64,000 nucleotides of DNA from Gamsiella multidivaricata (taxonomy: Eukaryota > Mortierellomycota > Mortierellomycetes > Mortierellales > Mortierellaceae), in NCBI RefSeq assembly GCF_025024155.1, contig NW_026251734.1:1-64000 (forward strand), written 5' to 3'. Positions 10,515 to 21,869 of this stretch are shown here, one piece after another; within the stretch, counting starts at the first letter, position 1, and the number at the start of each line of letters is the position of its first letter. The notes below the pieces were generated by a model, which saw nothing but the letters and a program-made list of their open reading frames with translations, was not told the DNA's origin and ran no database searches. Position numbers and translations under genes: made by a program.

Positions 10515-11480
10515 ATGACTCCTCTCAATATACATCACAAGGGCCGCAAAAGAAAATACCGCGGCCCCAGAGACCCTCTTATGACGATAAGAGTGTACAA
10601 TTGGAACGCGGACGCATCCGAACGCGACCTGACTACTACCCCTTACCCCTCCGCCACCGATGATGTCAACAGCGAGTCGCATTCGCCCAGAGCTATTAGA
10701 ACGATGCAACCTCAATTACCATCAAAAGACCCAAGGAAGCAGGAGCCCTCTTTTGTCGTGGTTCGAAGACAGCTGAACCAACTTCAGGATCCCACCAAAA
10801 GCGCGTGGGTATCTGTTACCGTTCCAGAGACTATCAGCGCTGTCTTCTCTCCCACCCCTACTTCGCCTCCACCTACAGCCTCGCTAGAAATCATATACAC
10901 AACAGAAACGACAGCGACAGCATCAGCGACGACTACCCCAAAAGCAGAAGGTCAAAATCCATTAACAAGCATAGCCGTCCAACTCATCCTCGGAGGCCTC
11001 GCTGCCGTCTGCCTCATCGCCGTGGTTTTGCGCTGTCTCCACGTCAACCACCAGCATCATACAATCACCGCAGCACGGCGGCGAAATCTGACATCAGCCC
11101 AGGCCCAGGCTGCCGTTCACGCGTCGGTTCTTGAAGGCAGAGGTCAAACACACCTAATTCCGACAAACGAAATGACCCTTGCTGCGCGGTTGAACATGTA
11201 CCGTGCGCGCACAGATGTTAGAACGCCCTACTATCCATACCAGCAGGAGCCCCATGGCACAGCAGGTGGGGGACCTCTGGAGAGCGTGAACTCATTTGTA
11301 GCGCCGTCGTACGAGCAGGATGTGAGTCCGCCGCCCTTTATGATGGCCGCAGGCAAGCCGCCTGCGTATGCCGACGCAGTAAGATCATCTCTTGCACCGC
11401 CTACACGGCCATCCGAACAGCGCATACAACCTGTAGATCCTCCTATGCGCCCATCAGATCCATCTCAGGAGCAACGATAG
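10515..11480 (+). CDS. Single-pass membrane protein with PPxY motif, unknown function
   Basis: The 321-residue product resembles no family I can name. About 150 Thr/Ser/Pro-rich residues come first, then one clear transmembrane segment (about 155-175: SIAVQLILGGLAAVCLIAVV). A basic cytoplasmic segment with RCLHVNHQHH and AARRRN follows. The C-terminal tail is Pro-rich and holds PPFMMAAGKPPAYADA; PPAY is a classic WW-domain binding site of the kind used by NEDD4/Rsp5 ligases and their adaptors. The architecture suggests a type I or III surface or vacuolar protein recruiting a ubiquitin ligase, but this is inference. There is no obvious cleavable signal peptide at the chosen ATG. An upstream overlapping ORF (from 10427, another frame) leaves open a spliced or different N-terminus. 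Confidence 0.6.
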   Translation: MTPLNIHHKGRKRKYRGPRDPLMTIRVYNWNADASERDLTTTPYPSATDDVNSESHSPRAIRTMQPQLPSKDPRKQEPSFVVVRRQLNQLQDPTKSAWVSVTVPETISAVFSPTPTSPPPTASLEIIYTTETTATASATTTPKAEGQNPLTSIAVQLILGGLAAVCLIAVVLRCLHVNHQHHTITAARRRNLTSAQAQAAVHASVLEGRGQTHLIPTNEMTLAARLNMYRARTDVRTPYYPYQQEPHGTAGGGPLESVNSFVAPSYEQDVSPPPFMMAAGKPPAYADAVRSSLAPPTRPSEQRIQPVDPPMRPSDPSQEQR

Positions 11481-11636
11481 TTTAGGATATCATTATGCGA
11501 TTTTGTTTAATCACAATTATAGCTTAAGGGCATTTATTTTTCATAATTCAACAGTTTTAAAGGCGATACAATCTACACAAATAACATTTACAAAACAAAG
11601 AGATGAGACGCATAATTAACAAAATAAAAAATACAA

Positions 11637-12559
11637 CTAGGCTGCAAGCTTGACACCGGTGCTGCCAAATCCGCCGGAGCCGCGATCAGTCGTATCCAGT
11701 TCCTAAGTACAAGAAAGCAGTTGAGCATACGATCGCCATTAGCAATATGAAACAGAGGAACTGAGTATTACCGATCCCATAAGAGCAGAAAACAAAAAAG
11801 AAGGACATACGTCGACTTCGACGGCTTCGCACAGATGGACCTTCTCGAGGACTAGCTGAGCAATACGGTCACCTTCCTCGATCTTGAACTCATTCTTTCC
11901 AAAGTTAAACAAGACGATACCAATTGGGCCCTGCACGACAAATCAATCAACGTTAAATATTCCACTCCCTACAATAGTATCACGGACCGACATTTCAATT
12001 GGTATAGCAATATAAAACGGCATGCCTACCCTGTAGTCATAGTCGACGACTCCGGCACCGACATCGATAAAGTGCCTGACTGCGAGACCACTACGAGGGG
12101 CCACACGTCCATAAGTGCCCTCCGGGACAGCGATGCTTATATCCGTCGGTACAACGCCCTGTGATTGGGGTGCGATTGTCATGGTCTTTGCACTACACCC
12201 ACGAGATCAAAAAAGCTTTGGTTTCAGAAGGGAAAATGCCAGAAGTGCAAACTAATTGAGCGGAGAAGGCGTACTCAAAAAGATATATACCTATAAAGAT
12301 CGAATCCGGCAGCATGCTTGCTCCCACGAGTTGGCATACGAGCCTTCTTGGATAACTTCTTGACAAGCAGTGGGCCGAGCATGGCGTCGCTGCTTGCGGA
12401 TGATGACGATGACGATGATGATGGTGAGGCAGGTATTTTGGCTATAGTGAGGAGACTACTTGAGATTCCGTCAGAGGTTTGAATGCGCTTGGTGTCGAGA
12501 TGGTCAAGCTGCTGATCTTCAGTATCGCGAGAGCGCTTCAAAGCGGTACTAGGGCTCAT
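11637..12559 (-). CDS. DUT1: dUTP diphosphatase (dUTPase)
   Basis: The enzyme hydrolyses dUTP to dUMP and pyrophosphate, keeping uracil out of DNA and supplying dTMP synthesis. Exons are 12559-12291, 12192-12030, 11930-11811 and 11702-11637; all phases agree and give 205 residues. The trimeric-dUTPase motifs appear in order: motif 1 AAGFDLY, motif 2 PRSGLA, motif 3 [13 protein letters not shown], motif 4 [10 protein letters not shown] and the C-terminal motif 5 [10 protein letters not shown]. An N-terminal extension of about 75 residues is Ser-rich and carries a KRSRD/TKR basic patch, possibly a nuclear signal. An ACGCGT box lies about 150 bp upstream, a site used for G1/S control of this gene in yeasts. 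Confidence 0.95.
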
Positions 12560-14087
12560 AATGGAAAGAGAGGGTGAGGAAGGGAAGGGAAGAAGCAGAT
12601 CAACAGAAAAACGATGGGAAGGAACAGCTCCTCAGGGTCGTGTCGCGTTGTTTGTTTGTTTTGCCACCATTTTTCATTTCGTTATTTTTTTTTAGCCGTG
12701 ACCGTCAACGCGTCTTTTTCAATTAGCTTTCGCCTGAGCACTTTCTTGTACGTACATGTGCACTGCGACAGGGGAAAGGAAGGGAGTCCTCTCACAGAAA
12801 AAATAGGAGGCCTAGGCGCGCGATTATGGCTATTGGTTTCCGATTACTGAATAACACTGAAGCACATATTTCTCGTGGAAGAGCGCTTGTCATTATGCTT
12901 GCGCCACTGGTTCCATCATCTTCTCGTCATGGAGGTGGTCTTCACTGTTTATCAAATGTCTCACTACACCATTATTATTTAGAGCTTGTGAATTCAGGTG
13001 TCGCACGCGTTTTTACACCTTTTAAGGCCCGAGAGAAGCGACACTGAATCCCAGCATTTATCTTGATACCTTCATGTCGCCGGATAAAGTTGTCATGTGT
13101 ATTAAAAAAATAGAGTATCCTAATGGACTCATGCCTTGCAGTAATAACTTTTAAAAACGAATCAAGGTGGTAGTGCTCGGTGCTCTGCAATGGTGCTCTG
13201 CAATAGAGGCTCACCAAGTGAAGCGGAACTGCAGATAGATCCGCGTAGGAATGAGTGCTGTGCTGTCGTCATATTGCGTTACCATCCACCTGGACAGTTT
13301 TTGTGCAACATAAAATGAGCATCGCCGACTATTTTTCTATCCATGGAAGCATCGGCAAGTCCGCCGCGGGATCAACTCAAACAAAAGCTTCACGGTACGC
13401 ATCCGAGCGCAGCACGAAGAAGAGAAAGAAAAAAAAGGAAAAAGAGAAGAGTCGCCCAGTATAAATAAGCTTTAGGACAGGTTAATCAATCCATACCGGC
13501 CTGCCACGGTGGACGGTCGGAAAGATAATGTCGTCGGGAAATAAAAAGCTGCACAGGACATGTCGCCAAAGAGCATTTGGCCTTAATGAAGAGCGGTGGG
13601 GGACATGTCGCCCTTCCAAACTATCAACCTTATCGTGAGACATGTCACCGCTTTGGTACCTGAGATCCAACATTTAAAAGCCCTCCGATTCTTCGAATTC
13701 GCTTTCTCTTCTCTTTCTTTTTCTTTTTCTTTTTCAGATCGACATCTGGCTCCACTCTCTTCATTCCTCTCTCTTCACCCCCACCCTTTACTGGATTCTC
13801 ACCTCTAGACATCCTTTTCAATTGCTCCAACTGCTCCATTGTCCTACCAAAGTTACCAGAACGCACCTACCCAGATTTGTACCACGTACCATCATTGACC
13901 TGTCTAGTGTGCCCTCTGCATCCGGTCTTACTCCTTTGCCACCAAATTTTGTGTGATCTTACCCGGCATCTCGGCTTCAACCACTAGTATTTCCGTACCA
14001 CCATCTCAGATCTTGACATACCAACTAAAATACATTCGCATATAAGCATAAATACATACACATACACATACCCTTTTCCCTCAAGCC
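12560..14087. other. Divergent intergenic region between dUTPase and MFS transporter 1
   Basis: This 1.5-kb stretch holds the dUTPase promoter on the left and the transporter promoter on the right. Three copies of the palindrome GACATGTC lie at 13557-13564, 13602-13609 and 13639-13646. A long C/T-rich stretch (about 13700-13800), then repeated ataca/cacata motifs just before 14088, look like a core promoter and leader. No gene was recognised. Confidence 0.55.
12708..12713. promoter_or_regulatory. Possible MCB element (ACGCGT) upstream of dUTPase
   Basis: ACGCGT is the MluI cell-cycle box bound by MBF in yeasts. It lies about 150 bp upstream of the dUTPase start. The hexamer occurs at roughly background frequency in this window, so position and gene identity are the only support. 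Confidence 0.35.
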
Positions 14088-16432
14088 ATGTCAGATCCAG
14101 CAACAACCCTACACCGCAAAACAGAGGGCCAGCAAGTGGAGGATATGATCACATCGCATTGTCCCTCGCCCACAATGACCCATCGCGGCTCAGAGCAGAC
14201 TATCTCAGCCAATGAGAAAGATATCAAGAAGGAGTACACTACATCCGAGGAAATTGCCGATGTCGAATATGGCTCTGCCACAATCGATCCAGAAGAAGTA
14301 CCGGCCTTGGTCGATGGCCCCGCCTATGGCTGGGTCATTGTCTTCGCGGCGTGTTTTACCCAGATGATCTCCATGGGTAGCTGTAATGTCTATGGTGTTT
14401 ACCAGGTAAGAAAATCATTTCTCCCCTGTCTCGCGTGGCTCAATGCTGGGCACACCTTCAGGATACACACTACAATCAGTGCCTCCATCGAGAGTCCCGT
14501 TCCACCGAATCCTTCCCCTGTTTTCCAACGGCTGCCCTTCTGTTTACGCATGGGATGGCATGGTGTGGCACGTACCCATCAGATTCATCTCCGACCCGCG
14601 CTTCACCCATTGGACCGACACCATAGAGGCGCAACAGCCGAATTCACCCTCTCCAAATCTCTCTCCATTTCGTCTCGCTCTCTTTTTTATTTTTTGAGTT
14701 ATGACTCCTTTGCGCCCTTTTGTCGACCTTAAATCCGTTAAACAAGGAAACACCGTTCGAGTCATAATGCTCCGCTGCGTGGGAAACCTTGGTTGTTCTT
14801 TTTCCCCGCTAGTCTTACTAATCCGACTCAGCGCACCAATGCGACCCTTTTTTTTTTTTTGCGATGCACACCAAGTTTGGAAGAGCTCTCTTTTGAGCTG
14901 ATCTTCACACCCTTACTGGGGCCACCATCTCTTTTTCACCCACCCCTACTTTACCACGCCCACTCATCCACCACTCCCTCCACGCGCACACTACAGCTGG
15001 GGAGCTAGCTATTCAGACCTCCGCAGCCCCTTCAAAATAACCTTAATTGCCCTTTGCTCCGATTGGAGTCTCGGTTCTGCATCCTTGTGCGCCCTCGCTT
15101 CAACTGCACCCTGCCTTGCATACTCATCCCCGGATTCTCTTTGTAGGACTACTATCTCACACATACCTTCAAAGGCACCGCATCAACGTTCCAGCTCGCA
15201 TGGATTGGCTCCCTAGCTGTCATGGCACTCGATGTCGCAGGTCCATTCACAGGCTCCATCTGCGACCACTTCGGCCATAGGCAAGCATCCCTGGTCGGTG
15301 TCCTCATCATGGCCCTGTCCCTCGTCGCAGCCGCATTTTCAACCCATGTCTGGCAGCTGTATCTGACCCAGGGCCTGCTCTACGGGTTCGGTGCCTCTTT
15401 GACCTACTTTGCGGGTCTGTCTCTCCCTGCCCAATGGTTCACTCGAAGCCGCGGTCTGGTCACTGGCATCGCCATCAGTGGTGGAGGCATCGGTGGACTG
15501 TGGATGTCGCCCATTGTCAGCAAGCTGTTAAACAGCAAGGGTTTCCGCTTCACCATGCTCTCAGTCGCGATCGCTCACTTGGTTCTTCTGATCCCCGCAT
15601 GTATGCTCTTCAAGACGCGTCTCGAGTCTGGACGCCAGCGCGCCAAGCGGATCCGCAAATTCGGCTACAGCAAGGGCGAGTCTCTGGAGCAAGAGAAGAG
15701 CCGCAAGTTCGTGGACTTTACCATCATGAAAGACCTTCGCTTCTGTCTGCTGTTCGTTGCCGGCATCTTTGTCGTCAGCGGATACTTTACCCCCTTCTAT
15801 TTTATCAGCTGTAAGCTCCAGTCTTAGTGACATGATCATTTATTTTTTCCCTCTCTCGTAGAAATTGCCCGCATATTTACTTGTCCTGAAGACATGCTGA
15901 CTTGCTATTTAACACACTTTCATGAATAGCATACGCGCAACAGCACGGTGTTGATACCTCCACCGCTGCCTTAATGGTCGGAATCATGAACGGTGCCTCT
16001 GCCGTTGGCCGTATCGTCATGGGCTTGGTCTCTGACAAGATCGGCTGTATCAACGCGCTCTTAATCTCCACATTCGCGGCCACACTCTCGCTTCTGCTGA
16101 TCTGGATCTTTGCCAAGACAGTGGCGGTGATGTTCTTGTTCTCAGTCGTCTACGGTCTCTGCTGCGGTGCCTATCTTTCCTCAACTGTCTCTGTCTCTGC
16201 CGCCATCTGCGGATTGGGGCGCCTGGCCACAGTGACCGGTATCATTTACGCGGGCATGGCCGTGGGATCCCTGATCGGATCCCCAGTCTCCGGTGCCATT
16301 CTCGACTCGATTGGGCACAAGACCGACTACACGGGTGTCATCCTCTGGTCTGGTACGGTTATGGCGGTGGGAACTGCGATCTTATTTGTGCTGAGGTATG
16401 TCACCGACAAGAACATGCTCGCAAGGGTATAA
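14088..16432 (+). CDS. MFS transporter, monocarboxylate (MCT/SLC16-like) type, copy 1
   Basis: This is a plasma-membrane transporter of the family that includes fungal MCH proteins. Exons are 14088-14405, 15147-15810 and 15930-16432, giving 494 residues. An acidic/polar N-terminus of about 75 residues precedes TM1 (GWVIVFAACFTQMISMGSCNVYGVYQ). About 12 membrane segments follow, with the family-typical SGGGIGGLWMSPIVS and a central loop (residues about 230-275) with basic and acidic patches. The first intron is long (741 nt) and the ORFs inside it look non-coding. The substrate is unknown; several fungal MCH proteins do not carry monocarboxylates. A paralogue with matching intron positions lies at 20001. 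Confidence 0.87.
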
Positions 16433-16482
16433 GCAATGATGCCAAGGGCTCTGGTGAAGAGTAGGTACTATGTACTCGTGTA

Positions 16483-16503
16483 GATAATAATAATAATAAT
16501 AAA
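16483..16503. repeat. (TAA)n microsatellite downstream of MFS transporter 1
   Basis: About seven units of TAA lie in the 3' region of the transporter gene, probably within its 3' UTR. Confidence 0.8.
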
Positions 16504-16630
16504 AGTCATATTTATAAAGAGGATACGCTGGAGGTAGTGGATTACTTGGTTGAAGGGGGGTATTACGCAGTACTGATATCTTGGACAGTTATGTTTGCTT
16601 GACGCGTTGAATAAACCAGTTGCGCGGATC

Positions 16631-17482
16631 TTATTGCTTGCTCATTTGCTCCCACTGGTTGGCCTGCAAAGGAGTCATTTCCTGTGGACCCTGCTGCGTC
16701 GGCATGAAGATAACCCTGGTGTTTGAACCCTTGGCCATATTGGCCATCGTTTCCAAGTAACGGATCTGCATGGCCGCTGGTGTGTTCAAGATGTCAGCGG
16801 CAGCTCTCATCAGCTTCGCAGAGTCGACCTCGGCCTGTGCGCCGATGACCTTGGATTCCGCCATTCTCTTTGCCTGTGCGGCGGACGAGAGCGATTCCTG
16901 GAGCTCCTTCGAGAAGGTGATATCCTTGATCAGGACTGACTCGACCTTGACGCCCCATTCACGTGCGGGCGCGTCGATGACTTCTTGAATCTCCTCGCCA
17001 ATGGCCTCACGGTTCTCGATCAGCTCCTGAAGTACGCGCATGCCCAGAATGTGACGAAGAGTCGTTTGCGTTCTATTGAAGACAAAAACAACAACAACCA
17101 AGGACATAGAAGATAAATACGCGTTTAGAACCACCATTCGGACCCCATGTTATGATCATTGTAACTGCGCGCGTTCGAACTATCGTTTGTTTTCCGTACC
17201 TCTCAATCAATGCAGATTTAATATCGCTGACTCCAAAGACAGACTGCGAAGGGTTGATGATATGCCAGTAGAGGACCGAGTCGATCTGGACATTGACGTT
17301 ATCCTTGGTCATGATAACCTGTTGAGGAATATCCCCGATCTGGATCTTGATGTCGACCTTGATCATCTTCTCCGTCACCGGGTTGATCTTTGTCAATCCT
17401 GGGTCGACAATCTTGTAGAACTTTCCGAACCGAGTGATCAAACCAACATGGCCTTGCGTAACAGACTGCAATATCCAGGTGC

Positions 17483-17516
<34 letters not shown>

Positions 17517-17982
17517 AGATGGACGGTTAGAAATGTTGGAGATGAGTAAATCACAAATGCATGTTTGTGTTTGTACTCGCACTTATGCCTGAGTGAAATT
17601 GGAAACATCAGAGCAATTGTTGCAATTTAAAAAGTTGATATATGTATACCTTGTAGGGATTGGGGCAGCAGATGCAGCAGGGAATGGAGCCGAGGGCACC
17701 CATGAAGCTACCGGCAGCGTTCATGAGACTGCCGTACACGCCATGGTTTTCATCATCAGGGGAGAACTCTAATTATTCATAGCATGAAGAAGATTAGAAA
17801 AATGGCAACCGTTGAGAGGTTTGGTTTTCGTGTGAGGCCTGAAAACCGTTGGATGAATGCAGTTCCGTTTTTTACGTACCGGTTGCAAAGGACTTTTGCA
17901 TGCCGTGTTGACCACGGGGCTGCTGAGTGACAGGGAGGTTGAGGGGTTCCATGGTGATATCGTCAGAACGAGAGCGAGTCAT
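16631..17982 (-). CDS. Stomatin/slipin family SPFH protein
   Basis: Stomatins are hairpin membrane proteins that oligomerise and organise membrane domains and channels. Exons are 17982-17880, 17768-17650, 17465-17200 and 17072-16631, giving 309 residues. The N-terminus is polar. A hydrophobic hairpin segment then ends in a Cys cluster (IPCCICCPNPYK), a likely palmitoylation site. The SPFH domain follows (QGHVGLITRFGKFYKIVDPG, then DNVNVQIDSVLYWHI and TTLRHILG), with the predicted helical oligomerisation region SAAQAKRMAESKVIGAQAEV. The ATG at 17982 is chosen over the in-frame ATG at 17952 because it is the first after an upstream stop; either is possible. The gene sits opposite in direction to both flanking MFS transporters. 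Intron 2 has a 31-base homopolymer. Confidence 0.92.
17484..17514. repeat. A31 homopolymer (T31 on sense strand) in stomatin intron 2
   Basis: The run lies 18 bases from the CAG acceptor on the minus strand, so it works as an extreme polypyrimidine tract. It is the longest homopolymer in the window. Confidence 0.95.
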
Positions 17983-20000
17983 GCGCAATTGGAGTGAGGT
18001 GTAAAAGGGAGTGTATTAAAGACGCTATTTGCCAATAGACAATTGTGGTCCTGTGAATATTGTGATGGGGAAAAGTATGAGGTAGGGGGACACTTTTTAT
18101 ATTCAAAGACCTCCATGTGAGCCCTGGTCCAGCTGGGACAATGTTTTTCAATTTTTGTATGTTATAATGATCGACTTTGTCTCCTGTTCCTCATGGCCCG
18201 GACTCAGCTCGTGCGACCCTCCATCGTTAATCATGCACTTTGAAAGTGCCTGTCGGCTTTCGGCGTGCCCTCGCGGAAAAAAAAGAAGAGTCCAGTAGAA
18301 CTAGAAAACTAGAAAGCTAGATTTTCTTTCCACTTAGGTTCAGTTTTATCCTTCCATGCCAACCAACGGCCAATTCCTGGAAGCTTTCTACGTTTTACTT
18401 CTTAACATGCAGGAAGATGGTGCATATATTTCGTCCGACAGATAAGGCATGGCATTCAATGGACGATGACACTACCAGTCTGACCCTAACTAGGTCTCAT
18501 GTTAAGGTATGTGCCCACCTCATACTCGAACCGATACTCGAGAGTTAGGGTTATGGCTCATGGTGCTAATTGGCTCTCAAAACGCTTCTGAAGAAAAGGT
18601 CTTTTTCGACTCTCGGACTGGCGTCACTAAGAATTCCAGAAGCAACAAGAAGGGAACATGAACACACAATTCCATCAGCATGGCAACAACGTCTAAATAT
18701 GCATCACGGTAAAACGTTCTTTCGTCGACTTTGCCTTCTTTTAAGAAGTTCCAAATAGGAAAGATGGGCGCGATATGCAGGTTGAAGTATCTGATGTGCC
18801 TGCTTATGCCCTCATTTAACTTTTGGAATCCCATGCCTCAGGCAAGTGGCGGAGTCCTATGGGTACCACATATACGCACATGGGAGAAGGGCTTATAAAT
18901 ACGGCTAGAATGCTATAGCCTTCTCACAGGCTCAGGAGTTTATCCCACGAGTCTATATGCCTCGCGTCTCATGCTTAGGAGGCGTATAAAAAAATGCATT
19001 CATGGTCAGGCACCACGACGCTTAAAATTGATGACACATTCATTAAAGCTGTCGCATCTCCTCGGTGAAGCCCTGCCCATCAGGTATTCACAGATATCTT
19101 CCTCACCAGACCATGTTACCGAAAGGCTTCATTCTTGTCCTACTCTGGATATCCCACCCTCGACATCGCACTGTCAAAATGTTCCGCCGTGTGCTATGTA
19201 TTCTGGGTATTGCAAGCCCAGGTACTAGATGACCAGTATTAAGGATATCTTACCCTCCTAATCTTACACCAATTAGGAGAAAACGGCGACATACGAGGGA
19301 AAGGGGGTGATGCAGAGTATCTACAGCAGCAACAAGAGGCCCTCCGTTTTTCACAAGGAGTCTTGCTTTCAGATCAAAACATCTAGTGGCCATGTAGCTG
19401 CAACGCGGTAGAAGCACAGGCCGAGAAGACAGGGTGTATGCTCATATTAACTGATAGCGCTTGCTGAGTACGAATGCTTCTATCCTGTGGATTTATATAA
19501 CATTTTTAAGGCCTGAGGTCCTAGAGGCCCGGCCTAGAAGAGAGCGTGTAGTGGTGATGGCGGTAGTATGCAGCGCTGGCGGCCAAAGGGCCGAAAACCT
19601 TGCACGCATCCGCTCATTCTGAGCGTACGAAAGGATCTTGGTGATTGGATGTGAGTAATAGGGCGCACGGTTTTTTTTTTATCCCCTGGCAGATCCATCC
19701 GATCCATTGATGTATGTGCGGTATGGATGTATTCTGCGTGGGCAAAACAGGAAGTACCCTTCTTGCACCAGGCTTGGATGAATGAGATGCGGAATGAACC
19801 TTGAGCTAGACTATGTAGCATATTATTCGCTCGGGGCCAGCAGAATTGTTTAAAATCAGCTTTGATCTACCTTTCTGTCTCTTTATTTCTCTCGTACAAA
19901 CAAATCTTCAGCAGCAAACCCCTTTTATCCGGCGCTAATAAACAGATTACCACATTTTCTGGCAGGCGCCTTCAAGACACGAGTCGTATCAACACAGAGA
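17983..20000. other. 2-kb intergenic region without recognised genes
   Basis: This region lies between the stomatin start and MFS transporter 2. It has only short ORFs without recognisable similarity. Telomere-like heptamers occur in opposite orientation (CCCTAAC at 18484-18490 and TTAGGG near 18545). The last 150 bases before 20001 look like a promoter and leader. Confidence 0.55.
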
Positions 20001-21869
20001 ATGGTAGCTCAGGATGCCAACGCTATCTCTCAGGACAAGGATGTGCATGGAGAAGTCTTGGTCCCACCACAGTCAGCGACTCTTGTCGTACCGGTGACGA
20101 TCCACCCAGCAGAGGTGGTCGAAGCCATGGAGGGGGTTGGATTTTCAGAGGACGATCTAAAGAACGATACCCAAGATCGCGATCACCATCATAACCATCA
20201 TCACCAACATTTTGATGGCCATGACGATGTCGATAACGAGCAACCCTATGGATGGATTGTGGTTGCGGCCGCGTTCTTTGTACAGGCGATGGTCATCGGC
20301 ACCGTCAATGGCTATGGTGTATACCAGGTACCGTACTTAGACTGCACCTCTTTTTCATCCTACTGTGCTGCTGCTGCTGCCACCACCCTCGTGTTGTTGT
20401 TCTCATTCTCATCGCATCATTCTGGATAACTGTCTCGACACAGGACCGTTACATCACTCACGAGTATAACACCTCAAGCACATTTCAGCTTTCATGGGTC
20501 GGCACCTTGAACGTCGTCGGCATGGACTTGACAGGGCCCTTGACTGGACAGTTTGCAGACCATTTTGGATACAGAATCAGTGCATTTGTCGGTGCTCTGA
20601 TTATGGGTGCAGCCCTTATTGGAACCTCGTTCTCGACTCAGGTCTGGCAGTTGTACATTTTCCAGGGAATCCTCTATGGGCTCGGCGCTAGTCTCGCCTT
20701 CTTCCCCTCGCTCAGTTTACCATCGCAGTGGTTCAAGAGGTAATAGTAATGTCCCTCCGTAGGTCGGAGTACCAGCTTCAACTTTGGTGACTACAATGTT
20801 AAGATATTTAAATGTATCAAACTCATAGACGTCGTGGACTCGCAACGGGCGTTGTAGTCGCAGGTGGAGGCTTCGGAGGACTTGTAATCTCTCCGGTTAC
20901 AACGACACTCTTCAGCTTGATCGGATACCGTTGGACTGTCAGGACAATTGCGTTTCTCCATCTGGGGATCGTGATCCCAGCGGCGTTTCTGTTCAAAGCC
21001 CGAGTCGAGTCCGGCAGGGATCGAACCAGGCGTTTGAAACACGAACAACAGGACCGTGAAATGACAATGACGGATGTGATAGGCGGAGAGAAGGTCGCTG
21101 TTGCGGGTGCCTTGAACAATGAGTCTCAGACGACATTGACGCCAAAAAAGAAGATGGTCGATTTCTCAGTGTTGAAGGAGAAGCGGTTCTTCCTTCTGGT
21201 TTGTCTCTCGTTCTTTATTGCGAATGGGTACTTTAACCCTTATTATTTCTTCCCTAGTAAGTACATTTGCTCTACCTCTTGTTAACCAGCATTAAGCTCT
21301 ATCCACACTACCCCCACTTTCTAACGCTTCGTATCTCTTATTCCTTACGGTGATCGATTAAAAAAGCTTACGTGCAGAACCACGGTGCCTCTGTATCGAC
21401 CGCCTCGCTTCTTGTCGGCATCTTGAACGGATCCAGTGCAATTGGTAGAGTAACAATGGGACTGGCGAGCGACTACATTGGCGACATCAACGTCCTCCTG
21501 ATCTCAAGTCTCTGCGCATGTCTAAGTATTCTGGTAGTCTGGACGCTGGCTGGGACCTCGGTTCCTGTCATGGTTGTGTTCTGTATCCTCTACGGATTCT
21601 TTTCAGGAAGTTTCGTCGCCATTGTCCCCACGGTTGCCGCACATCTGTGTGGTATTAGCCGTCTGGCTAGTGTCACTGGCATCGTTTATGGAGGCATCGC
21701 CGTCGGTACGCTGATCGGATCGCCTGTGGGCGGTGCGCTGTTGGATCTGAGCAAGGGACTGGATTATCTTCCAGTACAGCTTTGGGCAGGATTGGTCATG
21801 GCTGTGGGCACGACCATGACGCTGGCTCTGAAGTTGATGATGAACCCCAGGCTCTTCGGACGCATTTAG
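20001..21869 (+). CDS. MFS transporter, monocarboxylate (MCT/SLC16-like) type, copy 2
   Basis: Exons are 20001-20327, 20444-20739, 20829-21256 and 21367-21869, giving 517 residues. It is clearly a paralogue of the gene at 14088: TM1 ends GYGVYQ, the next exon begins DRYITHEYNTSSTFQLSWVG, and the late block is SVSTASLLVGILNGSSAIGR. Its first and last introns fall at the same places as in copy 1; one extra intron interrupts the middle (after QWFKR). The cytosolic N-terminus has a His-rich stretch (HHHNHHHQHFDGHDD, about residues 56-70) absent from copy 1, which may bind metal. The central loop is also longer. The substrate is unknown. Confidence 0.87.

Noticed and set aside
14406..15146. Several ORFs in the 741-nt first intron of MFS transporter 1
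   Set aside because: They are low-complexity Ser/Pro/Phe readings in different frames without similarity; exon 2 resumes in phase.
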